Positions 56,478 to 64,000 of a stretch of 64,000 bases of DNA are shown here, one piece after another. Source of the DNA: Falsirhodobacter algicola (GTDB lineage Bacteria > Pseudomonadota > Alphaproteobacteria > Rhodobacterales > Rhodobacteraceae); the NCBI RefSeq assembly GCF_018279165.1, contig NZ_CP047289.1:1362501-1426500 (forward strand). Reading direction: 5' to 3'. The notes under the pieces are model-generated. The model was not told where the DNA came from. It ran no database searches and saw nothing but the letters and a program-made list of their open reading frames with translations. Positions within the stretch are counted from its first letter, which is position 1. Each line of letters starts with the position of its first letter. The position numbers and the translations under genes were made by a program.

Positions 56478-56505
56478 AAAGGCGGTGGATCGCTCCACCG
56501 CCTTT
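56478..56505. terminator. bidirectional terminator between hemH and the 63-residue gene
   Basis: AAAGGCGGTGG, a 6-base loop, then CCACCGCCTTT. A perfect 11-bp stem 8 bases after the hemH stop; A and T runs on either side allow it to act for both convergent genes. Confidence 0.85.
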
Positions 56506-56530
56506 CCCTGATTCAAAGCGTCCTGAAGGA

Positions 56531-56722
56531 TCAGGAAGCGGCGGCAGCAGCCACGACCAACAGCAGCAGCAGCGGAACGACCACGCCAGCCGACGACGAG
56601 CTGGTGTTTTCTTCCACGACGGCGGGCTGCATGACCGGCTCCATGACCGGCTCAGCCATACCACCGGCGAAAGCGGACGTAGCGGCGACCGAGAGAGCGG
56701 CGGCGAGTGCGAGTTTCTTCAT
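56531..56722 (-). CDS. small exported membrane protein (63 residues), unknown function
   Basis: MKKLALAAALSVAATSAFAGG is a textbook signal peptide with AFA cleavage, followed by a short Glu/Pro/Met segment with repeats (MAEPVMEPVMQP) and a C-terminal hydrophobic run of Leu/Val/Ala (GVVVPLLLLLVVAAAAAS). The mature product is about 43 residues and probably a single-pass membrane peptide. GGAGGTCATT-type ribosome site precedes ATG 56722. Its place downstream of hemH with a shared terminator is, from memory, recurrent in Rhodobacteraceae, but its function is unknown. The 146 bases upstream hold no other gene. Confidence 0.75.
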   Translation of the reverse strand: MKKLALAAALSVAATSAFAGGMAEPVMEPVMQPAVVEENTSSSSAGVVVPLLLLLVVAAAAAS

Positions 56723-56868
56723 AATGACCTCCAGTTACTGCTCAACGTCTTTTGTTTCAGAGGCGACGTTGCGCATCCAAGACTGTTCCTCGTATGAAAT
56801 GCATAAGCATCTCGGGAACGTGAATGCAATCGGGAGGTTCGGGTTCCCACAAAACTCCGCCTATGTTG

Positions 56869-57462
56869 TCAAATGAGCAACACCTGCGTGCCGACCGAGC
56901 TCAGGTTGTAGAGTTCGACGATATGCTCGTTATACAGCCCGATGCAGCCGTTGGAGGACGCACGACCGATCTTGCGCGTGTCATGCGTGCCGTGGATGCG
57001 GTAATATTGCCAAGACAGGTACATGGCCCGCACGCCCAGCGGGTTGTCCGGCGCGCCGCCTTCGACCACGGCGGGCCATTCGGGGTTGCGCTCGCGCATG
57101 GCGGGGGTCGGGCGCCATGTCGGGTTCTCGCGCTTCTCCACGACCTGCGTCCGGCCACGTCGCGTCAGATCCTCGGACAGCGGGATCGAGCACGGGTAGA
57201 GCTTGTACACCGATTGATCCGCCGACCAGAAGTGCAGCGCACGCGAGGTCAGGTCGACGAGAATCGCCCCGCCATTCGTGTTGTCGAAGTGATCGCGCCA
57301 GTCGAGCATACGGAAGCTCGAAATGTTCGAACGGATCGCGGCCGACGACTCCATCTGCGTGGAGTTCTGCATGCTCTGTGCGAATGCCGGCACGGCCGAA
57401 ACGGCTGCGCTTGCCGCGGCCGCACCCAGCAGCACGCGACGGTTGAGCTTCACGTCGCTCAT
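56869..57462 (-). CDS. L,D-transpeptidase (YkuD/ErfK family)
   Basis: Periplasmic peptidoglycan or lipoprotein cross-linker, 197 residues. The N-terminus KLNRRVLLGAAAASAAVSAVPAFAQ looks like a Tat signal (NRRVLLG with double Arg) and cleavage at AFA-Q. The YkuD domain contains ILVDLTSRALHFWS, GGAPDNPLGVRAMYL, and the catalytic HGTHDTRKIGRASSNGCIGLY with Cys and upstream His. The usual SHGCIR is SNGCIG here, a frequent alpha variant. AGGAGACGAGGA precedes ATG. Three envelope-active genes lie together (to 58729). Confidence 0.93.
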   Translation of the reverse strand: MSDVKLNRRVLLGAAAASAAVSAVPAFAQSMQNSTQMESSAAIRSNISSFRMLDWRDHFDNTNGGAILVDLTSRALHFWSADQSVYKLYPCSIPLSEDLTRRGRTQVVEKRENPTWRPTPAMRERNPEWPAVVEGGAPDNPLGVRAMYLSWQYYRIHGTHDTRKIGRASSNGCIGLYNEHIVELYNLSSVGTQVLLI

Positions 57463-57640
57463 TCCTCGTCTCCTAATTCTTGATCCTGCGGCATCTTCCG
57501 CGTTTGGCGGATCATAGCCTGCCCGCGCGGCGGCGGCAAATCACGTTGAGGCCCCTAAGGCCCCGGTCACGCAGAGTTGCGTTTGCCCCGGACCCGGCAC
57601 TCGGCTATGTCATGCGACGCACTTCATCGGCAGGATCGAC

Positions 57641-58192
57641 ATGAAACACCTCTCCCTCCTTGCGTTGTGCGGCGTGGTCGCTCTCTCCGCATGTTCCTCG
57701 ACACCGGCGGTCCAATTGGGCCCCGACGGCCAGCCGGTGCAGCGCGCCTATATGATCGCCCCCGGACAAGAGGCGGAGATCACCTACAACCTCCTCGATT
57801 CGATGAACACGCTGCGCCGGGCCAAGAACCTTCCGCCGCTGCAACTGAACTCGGCGCTGATCGCCGCATCCAAGACCCATGCGCGCGACATGTCGGTGCA
57901 GAACCGGCCGTGGCATTTCGGCTCCGACGGCTCCTCGCCGCTCGTGCGAGCGAATCGCGTCGGGTATTCGGGCAAGCTCCTCGGCGAGGACATCTCCGAG
58001 ACCTATCAGACCGAAACCCAGACCTTGGGCGACTGGATGGGCCAACAGGGCACGCGCGAAGTGATCCTGAACCCCGAGGCCACCGATGTCGGCATCGCAT
58101 GGTTCCAAGAGCCTGCGGGCAAGATCTGGTGGACGATCATGACGGGTGCGGGCGGTGGCGGCTACACGCCCCAGATGGCCATGTCCCAGTAA
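57641..58192 (+). CDS. CAP (SCP/PR-1) domain lipoprotein
   Basis: A 183-residue lipoprotein. Lipobox LSAC at residues about 15-18 (VVALSACSST), then the CAP domain: LLDSMNTLRRAKNLPPLQLNSALIAASKTHARDMSVQNRPWHFGSDGSSPLVRANRVGYSGKLLGEDI, with GDWMGQQGTREVILNPEATDVGIAW and WWTIMTGAGG. The two His (H in THARDM and HFGSDG) and Glu (GEDIS) resemble the CAP cavity. Its role is unknown; bacterial CAP proteins bind lipids, metals or peptidoglycan. AGGATC precedes the ATG; a GAAA-tetraloop terminator follows. Confidence 0.88.
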   Translation: MKHLSLLALCGVVALSACSSTPAVQLGPDGQPVQRAYMIAPGQEAEITYNLLDSMNTLRRAKNLPPLQLNSALIAASKTHARDMSVQNRPWHFGSDGSSPLVRANRVGYSGKLLGEDISETYQTETQTLGDWMGQQGTREVILNPEATDVGIAWFQEPAGKIWWTIMTGAGGGGYTPQMAMSQ

Positions 58193-58197
58193 CGAAC

Positions 58198-58220
58198 AAG
58201 GCCCCGGAAACGGGGCCTTT
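58198..58220 (+). terminator. terminator after the CAP lipoprotein gene
   Basis: AAGGCCCCG-GAAA-CGGGGCCTT followed by TTC. A perfect GNRA-loop hairpin 5 bases after the stop; it may also work for the convergent gene at 58226. Confidence 0.85.
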
Positions 58221-58225
58221 TCTTA

Positions 58226-58729
58226 TCACGGAAGGATCTGGATGACGGTGCCTTCGCGCACCATGGCATAGATCTCTTCGATCTCTTCGTCGGTGACGGC
58301 GATGCATCCCGCCGTCCAATCCACCTGACGCTTGGTCCAAGGCGAATCGCCATGGATGAAGATGTCGCCCCCCGGCAGCTTGCCATTGGCGAGCGCATGG
58401 ATGCGGTCATCGGCGTTGGGATAGGACACGCCCAGCGACAGATGGAACGCGCTATTGGGGTTGCGGCGGTCGATCCAATAGGTGCCTTCGGGCGTCTTGC
58501 CGTCGCCTTCGTATTCCTTATGGCCCACCGGCGCGAAACCGAGCGCGATGTCGAAGGACTTCACGACCTGATTCCCGCTCAGCAGGTACATCTTGCGATT
58601 GGCCTTTTGGACTTGGATCGAGGTGATCGGCGGCCCGTCATAGGTCAGGATCTTTGGGGGCGCCTTTGCACCGCAGGAGGCCAGCACCATCATCAGTGCC
58701 AGCGCGAGGATAAGGTTCACTGCCCGCAT
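58226..58729 (-). CDS. YafK/YkuD-type L,D-transpeptidase-like lipoprotein
   Basis: A 167-residue lipoprotein with lipobox LASC (residues about 16-19). The YkuD-like domain has SIQVQKANRKMYLLSGNQVVKSFDIALG, KTPEGTYWIDRRNPNSAFHLSLGVSYPN, and catalytic HGDSPWTKRQVDWTAGCIAVTD (His near 127, Cys near 142). The extended TAGCIAV motif fits the YafK/DpaA subgroup, some of which hydrolyse rather than form cross-links. Lies convergently after a CAP lipoprotein and near another L,D-transpeptidase. Confidence 0.88.
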   Translation of the reverse strand: MRAVNLILALALMMVLASCGAKAPPKILTYDGPPITSIQVQKANRKMYLLSGNQVVKSFDIALGFAPVGHKEYEGDGKTPEGTYWIDRRNPNSAFHLSLGVSYPNADDRIHALANGKLPGGDIFIHGDSPWTKRQVDWTAGCIAVTDEEIEEIYAMVREGTVIQILP

Positions 58730-58811
58730 TCATTCGCCATGTTATCTGGTGTTTGCCCGGATTTTACACGCGAATCACGACCCCTGCCCAGAGCCGATTC
58801 ACACGAACCGC

Positions 58812-60050
58812 TCACCTCCGTGTGAAATGAGCGGCAAGTTCCACATGGCTCGACCATCGGAACTGGTCCACCACCTCGACGGCGTGCAGCGTGAAACCGG
58901 CGCGCGTCAGCGTCAGGGCATCGCGCGCGAAGGTTACGGGATTGCAGGAGATCATGGCCACCACCGGCACCGCGCTGCGCGCCAATGCGGCGGTCTGCGC
59001 CTCGGCGCCCGCGCGGGGCGGGTCGATCACCACGGCGTCATAGGGCTTCAACTCGTCGGCCTCCAGCGGGCGGCGGAACAGATCGCGCGCCTCGGTCGTG
59101 ACGCGGCGCAGGCCCTGCGCCCGCCGCCAGCCCTGATCGAGGGCGGCCGTCATCGCCGCATCGCCTTCGACGGCATGAACCTCGGCCGCTTCGGCCAAGG
59201 GCAGCGCAAAGGTGCCGCAACCGGCAAAGAGGTCCGCAATCCGCCGCGCGCCCGCCACCGCGCCCTGCACGAAGGCCAGAAGCGCCGCCTCGCCGGCGGC
59301 GGTGGCCTGAAGGAACGCGCCGGGCGGCGGCGTCACACGGGCGGCCCCGAAGGCCTGCGCGGGCGCGTGGCGCAGGGCCACCACCTCGCGGTCCCATGTC
59401 AGGCGGGCAAGGCCATGCGCCTCGGCCAGCGCCGCCAGATCGCCATGCAGCGCCGGATCGAGCGGTTTGCCCCCCGTCACCGCCACATCCGGGCCGTGCA
59501 GGCTGTCCGTCACCGTCAGCGCAAGCTCGGCGCTGCGCGAGCCGCCGGTGCGCACCAGCGCCTCCAGCGCCGGAAAGGCCGCCATCAGCGCAGGCGTCAG
59601 CAGCAGGCATTCCGGCACCGCCACCAGCGTATCCGAGGCGCGCGCGTGAAAGCCCAAGAGCGCCCCACCCTTCGTGCGCCGCCCATGCAGGACCGCCCGC
59701 CGCCGGGTCCGCATCGGCGAGGTCCGCACCTCGCCCAGCGGGGCATCCAAGCCCTGCGCGGCCAAGGCGCGAGCAACCACGTCGCGTTTCCACCCCTCTA
59801 CGAACGGGTCCGAGGCGTGTTGCAGCGCGCAGCCGCCGCAGGTCCGGTAATGGGGGCACGGCGCCTTCACCCGGTCCGGCGAGGGCGTTACGATCGACGG
59901 GGCGGGCATCCGGTCGCCGACGACCTCGCCCTCCACCTCTTCGCCCGGCAGGATGCGCGGAATGAAGACGGGGCCCGCGGGCCCCGCATCCGACGCGATA
60001 TGGGCCACCGCGTCGCCGCGATGCCCCAGCCTGTCCGCAACAAGTCTCAT
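58812..60050 (-). CDS. class I SAM-dependent RNA m5U methyltransferase (TrmA/RlmD family)
   Basis: Methylates uracil-C5 in rRNA or tRNA, 412 residues. A TRAM-like OB domain leads (about 1-55), with an Fe-S cluster motif CPHYRTCGGC and a later Cys, then the methyltransferase: FLQATAAGEAALL, ADLFAGCGTFALPLAE, DPPRAGAEAQT, and the nucleophile VVAMISCNPVTFARD. The motifs are intact. Which uridine it modifies (23S or tRNA position 54) is undetermined; alpha homologues are often labelled RlmD-like. Start overlaps the upstream ABC gene (ATGA). Confidence 0.9.
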   Translation of the reverse strand: MRLVADRLGHRGDAVAHIASDAGPAGPVFIPRILPGEEVEGEVVGDRMPAPSIVTPSPDRVKAPCPHYRTCGGCALQHASDPFVEGWKRDVVARALAAQGLDAPLGEVRTSPMRTRRRAVLHGRRTKGGALLGFHARASDTLVAVPECLLLTPALMAAFPALEALVRTGGSRSAELALTVTDSLHGPDVAVTGGKPLDPALHGDLAALAEAHGLARLTWDREVVALRHAPAQAFGAARVTPPPGAFLQATAAGEAALLAFVQGAVAGARRIADLFAGCGTFALPLAEAAEVHAVEGDAAMTAALDQGWRRAQGLRRVTTEARDLFRRPLEADELKPYDAVVIDPPRAGAEAQTAALARSAVPVVAMISCNPVTFARDALTLTRAGFTLHAVEVVDQFRWSSHVELAAHFTRR

Positions 60051-61894
60051 TCCGCCGCCTCGTCCAATCCCAGGAAGCCGCCGCTTTGCCGGTTCCAGTA
60101 CCGGGCGTAAACCCCGTTCCGCGCCAGAAGCTCTTCGTGGCGGCCTTCTTCGACGATGCGGCCCGCCTCCAGTACCACGATGCGGTCCATCTCGGCGATG
60201 GTGGAGAGGCGGTGCGCGATGGCAAGGACGGTCTTGCCCTCCATCACCTTTTCCAGCGCCAGCTGGATCGAGGCTTCCACCTCCGAATCGAGGGCAGAGG
60301 TCGCTTCGTCCAGCACGAGGATCGGGGCGTCCTTCACGAAGGCGCGGGCCAGCGCGATGCGTTGACGCTGCCCGCCCGACAGCTTCACGCCGCGTTCGCC
60401 CAGATAGGCGTCATAGCCGGTGCGGCCCTGATGGTCGGTCATCGTCTCGATGAAATCCTCGGCCTCGGCGGCACGGGCGGCGTCGCGAAGCTCATCCTCG
60501 CTGGCCTCGGGGCGGCCATAGAGGATGTTGTCCCGGGCCGAGCGGTTGAACATCGCGGTTTCCTGCGTGACCATCCCGATCTGGCGGCGCAGGGATTCCT
60601 GCGTGATCTCGCGCACGTCCTGCCCGTCGATCAGCACGGCGCCCTTCTCCACGTCGTAGAGCCGCAGCAGCAAGGCCACCAGCGTGGACTTGCCCGCGCC
60701 CGAGGCGCCGACGATGCCCAGCTTTTCGCCCGCCCCGATGGTCAGGTCGATCTCGTGCACCCCGCCGTGACGGCCGCCATAGCTGAAGCTGACATTGCGG
60801 AACGTCACCTCGCCGCGCACGGCCGGAAGGCTCGCGGCCTTCGGCGCATCGGGAAGGCGGTGGGGCTTGGCCAGCGTCGTCATTGCATCCTCCACCTCGC
60901 CGATGGAGGTGTAGATCGACATCAGCGTGAAGCTGACCCAGCCCGACATCTGCGCAAGGCGCATCGCGATCGCGCCCGCCGCCGCCACATCGCCGACCGT
61001 GGCCGTTCCGCGCTGCCACAGGATCAGCGTCCCGCCGATCAGCACCACCGGCAAAAGCCCCGACAGCAGCATCAGCGCCGTGCGGAACACCGTGGAGATG
61101 CCGCCGAAATCGAGGCTGCGGTCGCGGAAGGTGTGCATCGCCTGCAGGGCCACCCGGTCCTCGAAGGCAGCATGGGCGAACAGCTTCACCGTCTTGATGT
61201 TGGTGATGGTGTCCACCACCTGCCCCGACACCATCGCCCGCGCCGCCGCCCGCGCCGCCGAATTGCGCCGGATGCGCGGCATGAAATACTTGATCAGCGC
61301 GGCATAGGCGATCAGCCACACCGCCAGCGCCGAGGCCAGCCAGCCATCGACCGAGATCAGGAACACCGCCGAGCCGATCACCGAGGCCAGCGCGAAGGCG
61401 ACCGTGTTGATCGTTTCGGCCGCGACATCGGTGACGGCCCGCGCCGCCTGCATTTGTTTCTGGCTGATGCGGCCCGCGAAATCGTTGTCGAAGAAGGTGA
61501 CATCCTGCCCCATCGTCCAGCGGTGCAGGCGCGACAGCACCAGCGGAAAGACGTTGGGCTGCACCATGATCGCGTTCGACGCCGAGGACAGGCCGAAGAA
61601 CAACGGCCGCAGCAGCAGGAAGAACGCCGCCAGCCCCGCCAGCAGATACCACCCCTCGGTCCAGATCGCGGCCGGTCCCATCGCCTGCGCCCCGTCGATC
61701 ACCCATCCGAGGATGGAGGCCGCGATCACCTCGAGCGAGCCGGTGAGGCAGGAGATGACCGCCGCGAGGATGAGGGCGGGCCACGCCCCCTTCAGGCACC
61801 ATGCGAAGAAACGTCCCAGCCGGTCGGGGGGCTGTCCGTCGGCGGGGCGGAAGGCGTCGATCATGCCGCCCAGGCGGCGCATCAGCTCGGTCAT
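60047..61894 (-). CDS. ABC transporter, fused permease and ATPase (partner B)
   Basis: A 615-residue exporter half. N-terminal membrane domain (about 40-330) with FFDNDFAGRISQKQMQ as the coupling element. ATPase domain: Walker A GASGAGKST, Q-loop VTQETAMFN, signature LSGGQRQR, Walker B LVLDEATSALD, H-loop AHRLSTI. Both consensus ATP sites look functional. It overlaps the next half-transporter upstream by 4 bases, so the pair probably forms a heterodimer. Substrate unknown. It lies downstream of CCA transferase and upstream of an RNA methyltransferase, with no hint of substrate. Confidence 0.88.
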   Translation of the reverse strand: MTELMRRLGGMIDAFRPADGQPPDRLGRFFAWCLKGAWPALILAAVISCLTGSLEVIAASILGWVIDGAQAMGPAAIWTEGWYLLAGLAAFFLLLRPLFFGLSSASNAIMVQPNVFPLVLSRLHRWTMGQDVTFFDNDFAGRISQKQMQAARAVTDVAAETINTVAFALASVIGSAVFLISVDGWLASALAVWLIAYAALIKYFMPRIRRNSAARAAARAMVSGQVVDTITNIKTVKLFAHAAFEDRVALQAMHTFRDRSLDFGGISTVFRTALMLLSGLLPVVLIGGTLILWQRGTATVGDVAAAGAIAMRLAQMSGWVSFTLMSIYTSIGEVEDAMTTLAKPHRLPDAPKAASLPAVRGEVTFRNVSFSYGGRHGGVHEIDLTIGAGEKLGIVGASGAGKSTLVALLLRLYDVEKGAVLIDGQDVREITQESLRRQIGMVTQETAMFNRSARDNILYGRPEASEDELRDAARAAEAEDFIETMTDHQGRTGYDAYLGERGVKLSGGQRQRIALARAFVKDAPILVLDEATSALDSEVEASIQLALEKVMEGKTVLAIAHRLSTIAEMDRIVVLEAGRIVEEGRHEELLARNGVYARYWNRQSGGFLGLDEAAE

Positions 61895-63732
61895 GCGGTC
61901 TCGTCCGTCTCGATGAAGCCGCCGGACTGGCGGGCCCAGAATTTCGCATATAGCCCGCCCTGCGCCAGAAGCGCCTGATGCGGGCCAATTTCGGCGATGC
62001 GCCCATCCTCCAGCACGAGGATACGGTCCATATGCGCGATGGTGGACAGGCGATGCGCGATGGCGATGACGGTCTTGCCCGCCATCACCCCATAGAGTGC
62101 CTCTTGTATCGCCGCCTCCACCTCGGAATCCAATGCCGATGTCGCCTCGTCCAGCACGAGGATCGGCGCGTCCTTCAGGATCACCCGCGCAAGGCCGATG
62201 CGCTGGCGCTGCCCGCCGGACAGTTTCACGCCCCGCTCGCCCACATGCGCGTCATAGCCGCTCCGCCCTTCGGCATCCCGAAGCGTCAGAATGAAGTCAT
62301 GGGCGGCGGCGCGGCGGGCGGCGGTCACCATCTCCTCCTCCGAGGCGGTGGGGCGGCCATAGAGGATGTTCTCCCGGACCGAGCGGTGCAGAAGGCTCGG
62401 GTCCTGCTGCACCATCCCGATCGCGCCGCGCAGGCTGGCCTGCGTCACCCCGGCGATGTCCTGCCCGTCGATGCGGATCGCACCGCTCTCGGCGTCGTAA
62501 AAGCGCAAGAGGAGCTTCACCAGCGTCGATTTCCCCGCCCCCGAGCGGCCGACGATGCCCAGCTTCTCGCCGGGGCGGATCGACAGGGTCACATCCTGCA
62601 CCCCGCCCGATCCGCGCCCGTAATGATGGCTGACATGGTCGAGTTCGATCGCCCCCTTCGTCAGCATCAGCGCGGGCGCGGCGGGGCGGTCGGTCAGGGT
62701 GACGGGCTGGGCGATCGTCTCCATCCCCTCGGCGATGGTGCCGAGCGATTGGAACAGCTGCTGCGTCGCCCACATGATCCAGTAGGTCATGTTGTTCAGC
62801 CGCAGCACCAGCGCCGCCGCCGCCGCCACCATCCCGACCGACGCCGCCCCCTGATGCCACAGCAGCACGGCCCAGCCGATGACCGCCACGATCATCACGC
62901 CGTTGATCACCGTCAGGGTGATGTCCATCCGGCTGACGATCCGCATCTCGGCGGCGAAGGTGGTGCGGGCCTCTTCGATCGCTTCGCGGGCATGGGCCTC
63001 TTCGCGGTCGTCATGGGCGAAGAGTTTCACCGAATGGATGTTGGTATAGGCATCGACCACGCGCCCCGTCACCGCCGAGCGCGCCTCGGACGAGCGTTTG
63101 GCCGCGGGGCCCGCCCGCCGCACCGTCCAGCGCAGCAGAAGGCCATAGGCCGCGAACCATGCCAGCAGCGGCAGCATCAGCCGCGCATCCGCCTGCCCCA
63201 GCACCACGAGGCTGCCGACCGCCGTCGTCGCGGCAAAGGCCACGGCGTCGAACAGGTTGAACACCGCATCCCCGGCCGCAGGGGGCGTCTGCATGATGCG
63301 GTTGGCAAGGCGGCCCGCGAAATCCCCCTCGAACCAGCCGACGGGCTGGCGCAGCACATGGCGATGCGCCCGCCAGCGGATCAGCGTGCCGAAATTGGGC
63401 AGCACCGCGTTGTAGAGCAGCCCCGTATGCCCCGCCGAGGCCATAGGCCGCAGCACCAGCACCGCCAGCGTGACCAGAACGACCTCGGTTCCATGCGCGG
63501 CCCAGAAGGTTTCGGGGGCCGTGCGGGACAGAAGATCCACCACCCGCCCCACATACCAGATGAGCGCGAGATCCCCGACCGCCACCACGACCGACAGCAC
63601 CGCCGTCGCCACGAAGACACGGCGGAACGGCCGGGCATAATCCAGCAGGAACGGCCAGAGCCGGTTCGGCGGGGTATCTGTCGGGTCATAGGGCGCGTAG
63701 GGATCGACGAGCCGTTCGAAGAAGCGGAACAT
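61891..63732 (-). CDS. ABC transporter, fused permease and ATPase (partner A)
   Basis: A 613-residue exporter half starting at ATG 63732 (AAGG upstream); an earlier frame to 63834 is unconserved. Membrane domain with WFEGDFAGRLANRIMQ (same DFAGR pattern as the partner). ATPase: Walker A GRSGAGKST, QQDPSLLH Q-loop, LSGGQRQR, LVLDEATSALD, AHRLSTI. Sequence is clearly paralogous to the gene at 60047-61894, and both ATP sites are canonical, unlike heterodimeric exporters with a degenerate site. It follows the CCA gene after 53 bases. Confidence 0.88.
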   Translation of the reverse strand: MFRFFERLVDPYAPYDPTDTPPNRLWPFLLDYARPFRRVFVATAVLSVVVAVGDLALIWYVGRVVDLLSRTAPETFWAAHGTEVVLVTLAVLVLRPMASAGHTGLLYNAVLPNFGTLIRWRAHRHVLRQPVGWFEGDFAGRLANRIMQTPPAAGDAVFNLFDAVAFAATTAVGSLVVLGQADARLMLPLLAWFAAYGLLLRWTVRRAGPAAKRSSEARSAVTGRVVDAYTNIHSVKLFAHDDREEAHAREAIEEARTTFAAEMRIVSRMDITLTVINGVMIVAVIGWAVLLWHQGAASVGMVAAAAALVLRLNNMTYWIMWATQQLFQSLGTIAEGMETIAQPVTLTDRPAAPALMLTKGAIELDHVSHHYGRGSGGVQDVTLSIRPGEKLGIVGRSGAGKSTLVKLLLRFYDAESGAIRIDGQDIAGVTQASLRGAIGMVQQDPSLLHRSVRENILYGRPTASEEEMVTAARRAAAHDFILTLRDAEGRSGYDAHVGERGVKLSGGQRQRIGLARVILKDAPILVLDEATSALDSEVEAAIQEALYGVMAGKTVIAIAHRLSTIAHMDRILVLEDGRIAEIGPHQALLAQGGLYAKFWARQSGGFIETDETA

Positions 63733-63785
63733 GACGGACCTTCGGTTGCCCCACGGATATAGCGCCCGCGCGGCAAGGGAAAGGC

Positions 63786-64000
63786 TCAGCCCAGAAGCTC
63801 GTCCCGCGTCAGCCGAAAGCCCGAGGCGATCCACCGCGATTCGAGCATACGCAGACGCTCGCCCAGCGCGGCCCCGGACAGCGCGGGCATCAGATCGCGG
63901 GCGCTGACGGGACAGCGGGCGGCGGCGGCCTCCTCCAGCCCCGCAAGCTGCGGGGGCTGGCCCGTCAGCGCCCCGCGCACGAGGCCCGCATCCCGCGCCT
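63786..64000 (-). CDS. cca: CCA tRNA nucleotidyltransferase, C-terminal fragment (window edge)
   Basis: Visible part is about 71 residues, ending ARDLMPALSGAALGERLRMLESRWIASGFRLTRDELLG. This is the typical C-terminus of the alphaproteobacterial CCA-adding/poly(A) polymerase family (a helical tail with DLMP-xxSG-xxLG). The frame is open to the window edge, so the nucleotidyl-transfer domain lies outside. The stop is at 63786. It leads into the ABC pair with a 53-base gap. Confidence 0.75.
   Translation of the reverse strand, partial: ARDAGLVRGALTGQPPQLAGLEEAAAARCPVSARDLMPALSGAALGERLRMLESRWIASGFRLTRDELLG

Overview
The window is ordinary high-GC alphaproteobacterial chromosome, most likely Rhodobacteraceae/Paracoccaceae (Rhodobacter-Paracoccus-roseobacter group). 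The evidence is conserved gene order: rnd-kdsD-lptC-lptA-lptB-hpf-ptsN; rimP-nusA-ylxR-infB followed by a tiny protein; secA divergent from ppiC-argJ-mutT; dnaK-dnaJ; and hemH followed by a small exported protein. I see no rRNA, tRNA, CRISPR array, transposase, integrase or prophage gene. Coding density is very high, no gene-free stretch exceeds 300 bases, and many neighbours overlap by 1-20 bases. Long open frames antisense to real genes are codon-bias shadows and are not annotated.

Layout. 1-7071 (minus): macA-macB efflux pair, a homodimer-type ABC exporter, a DNase I-fold hydrolase and a phospholipase-D/cardiolipin-synthase-like protein cut by the window edge. 7193-9696 (plus): a shortened six-hairpin glycosidase-like protein, a 1-Cys peroxiredoxin and a fumarylacetoacetate-hydrolase-family enzyme. 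9775-14335 (plus): short RNase D, arabinose-5-phosphate isomerase, LptC/A/B, hibernation factor and PtsN. 14336-22187 (minus): cysQ-kdsB-galU, two paralogous glycosyltransferases, a GT14-like glycosyltransferase and a two-part sulfotransferase-like protein, read here as a surface-glycan module, possibly sulfated. A polysaccharide-type ABC permease (22309-23145) diverges from it.

23148-28884: rimP-nusA-ylxR-infB behind a promoter and an intrinsic terminator in the leader, followed by terminators and a 47-residue protein missed by length cut-offs. 28998-35326: mutT, argJ, ppiC (minus), secA (plus), radC (minus). 35387-38503: dnaKJ with a heat-shock-like promoter. 38664-41874: prolyl aminopeptidase, ubiG, xylulokinase. 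41992-47639: tamA-tamB outer-membrane assembly pair. 47633-53170: BrkB/YihY membrane protein and a second polysaccharide set (Wzi-like porin, CapD/WbpM-like nucleotide-sugar enzyme, initiating sugar transferase, SDR epimerase). 53160-54597: marR, grxC, comF. 54622-58729: methyltransferase, hemH, small membrane protein, two L,D-transpeptidase-family proteins and a CAP-domain lipoprotein. 58812-64000 (minus): RNA uracil methyltransferase, two half-ABC exporters in overlapping frames, and the C-terminus of CCA tRNA nucleotidyltransferase.

The common theme is envelope construction: LPS transport and Kdo supply, polysaccharide synthesis, TamAB, and peptidoglycan-linked enzymes. I found no unambiguous novel system. 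The best leads are the possible sulfated-glycan operon, the rimP leader attenuator, and the small unannotated proteins.
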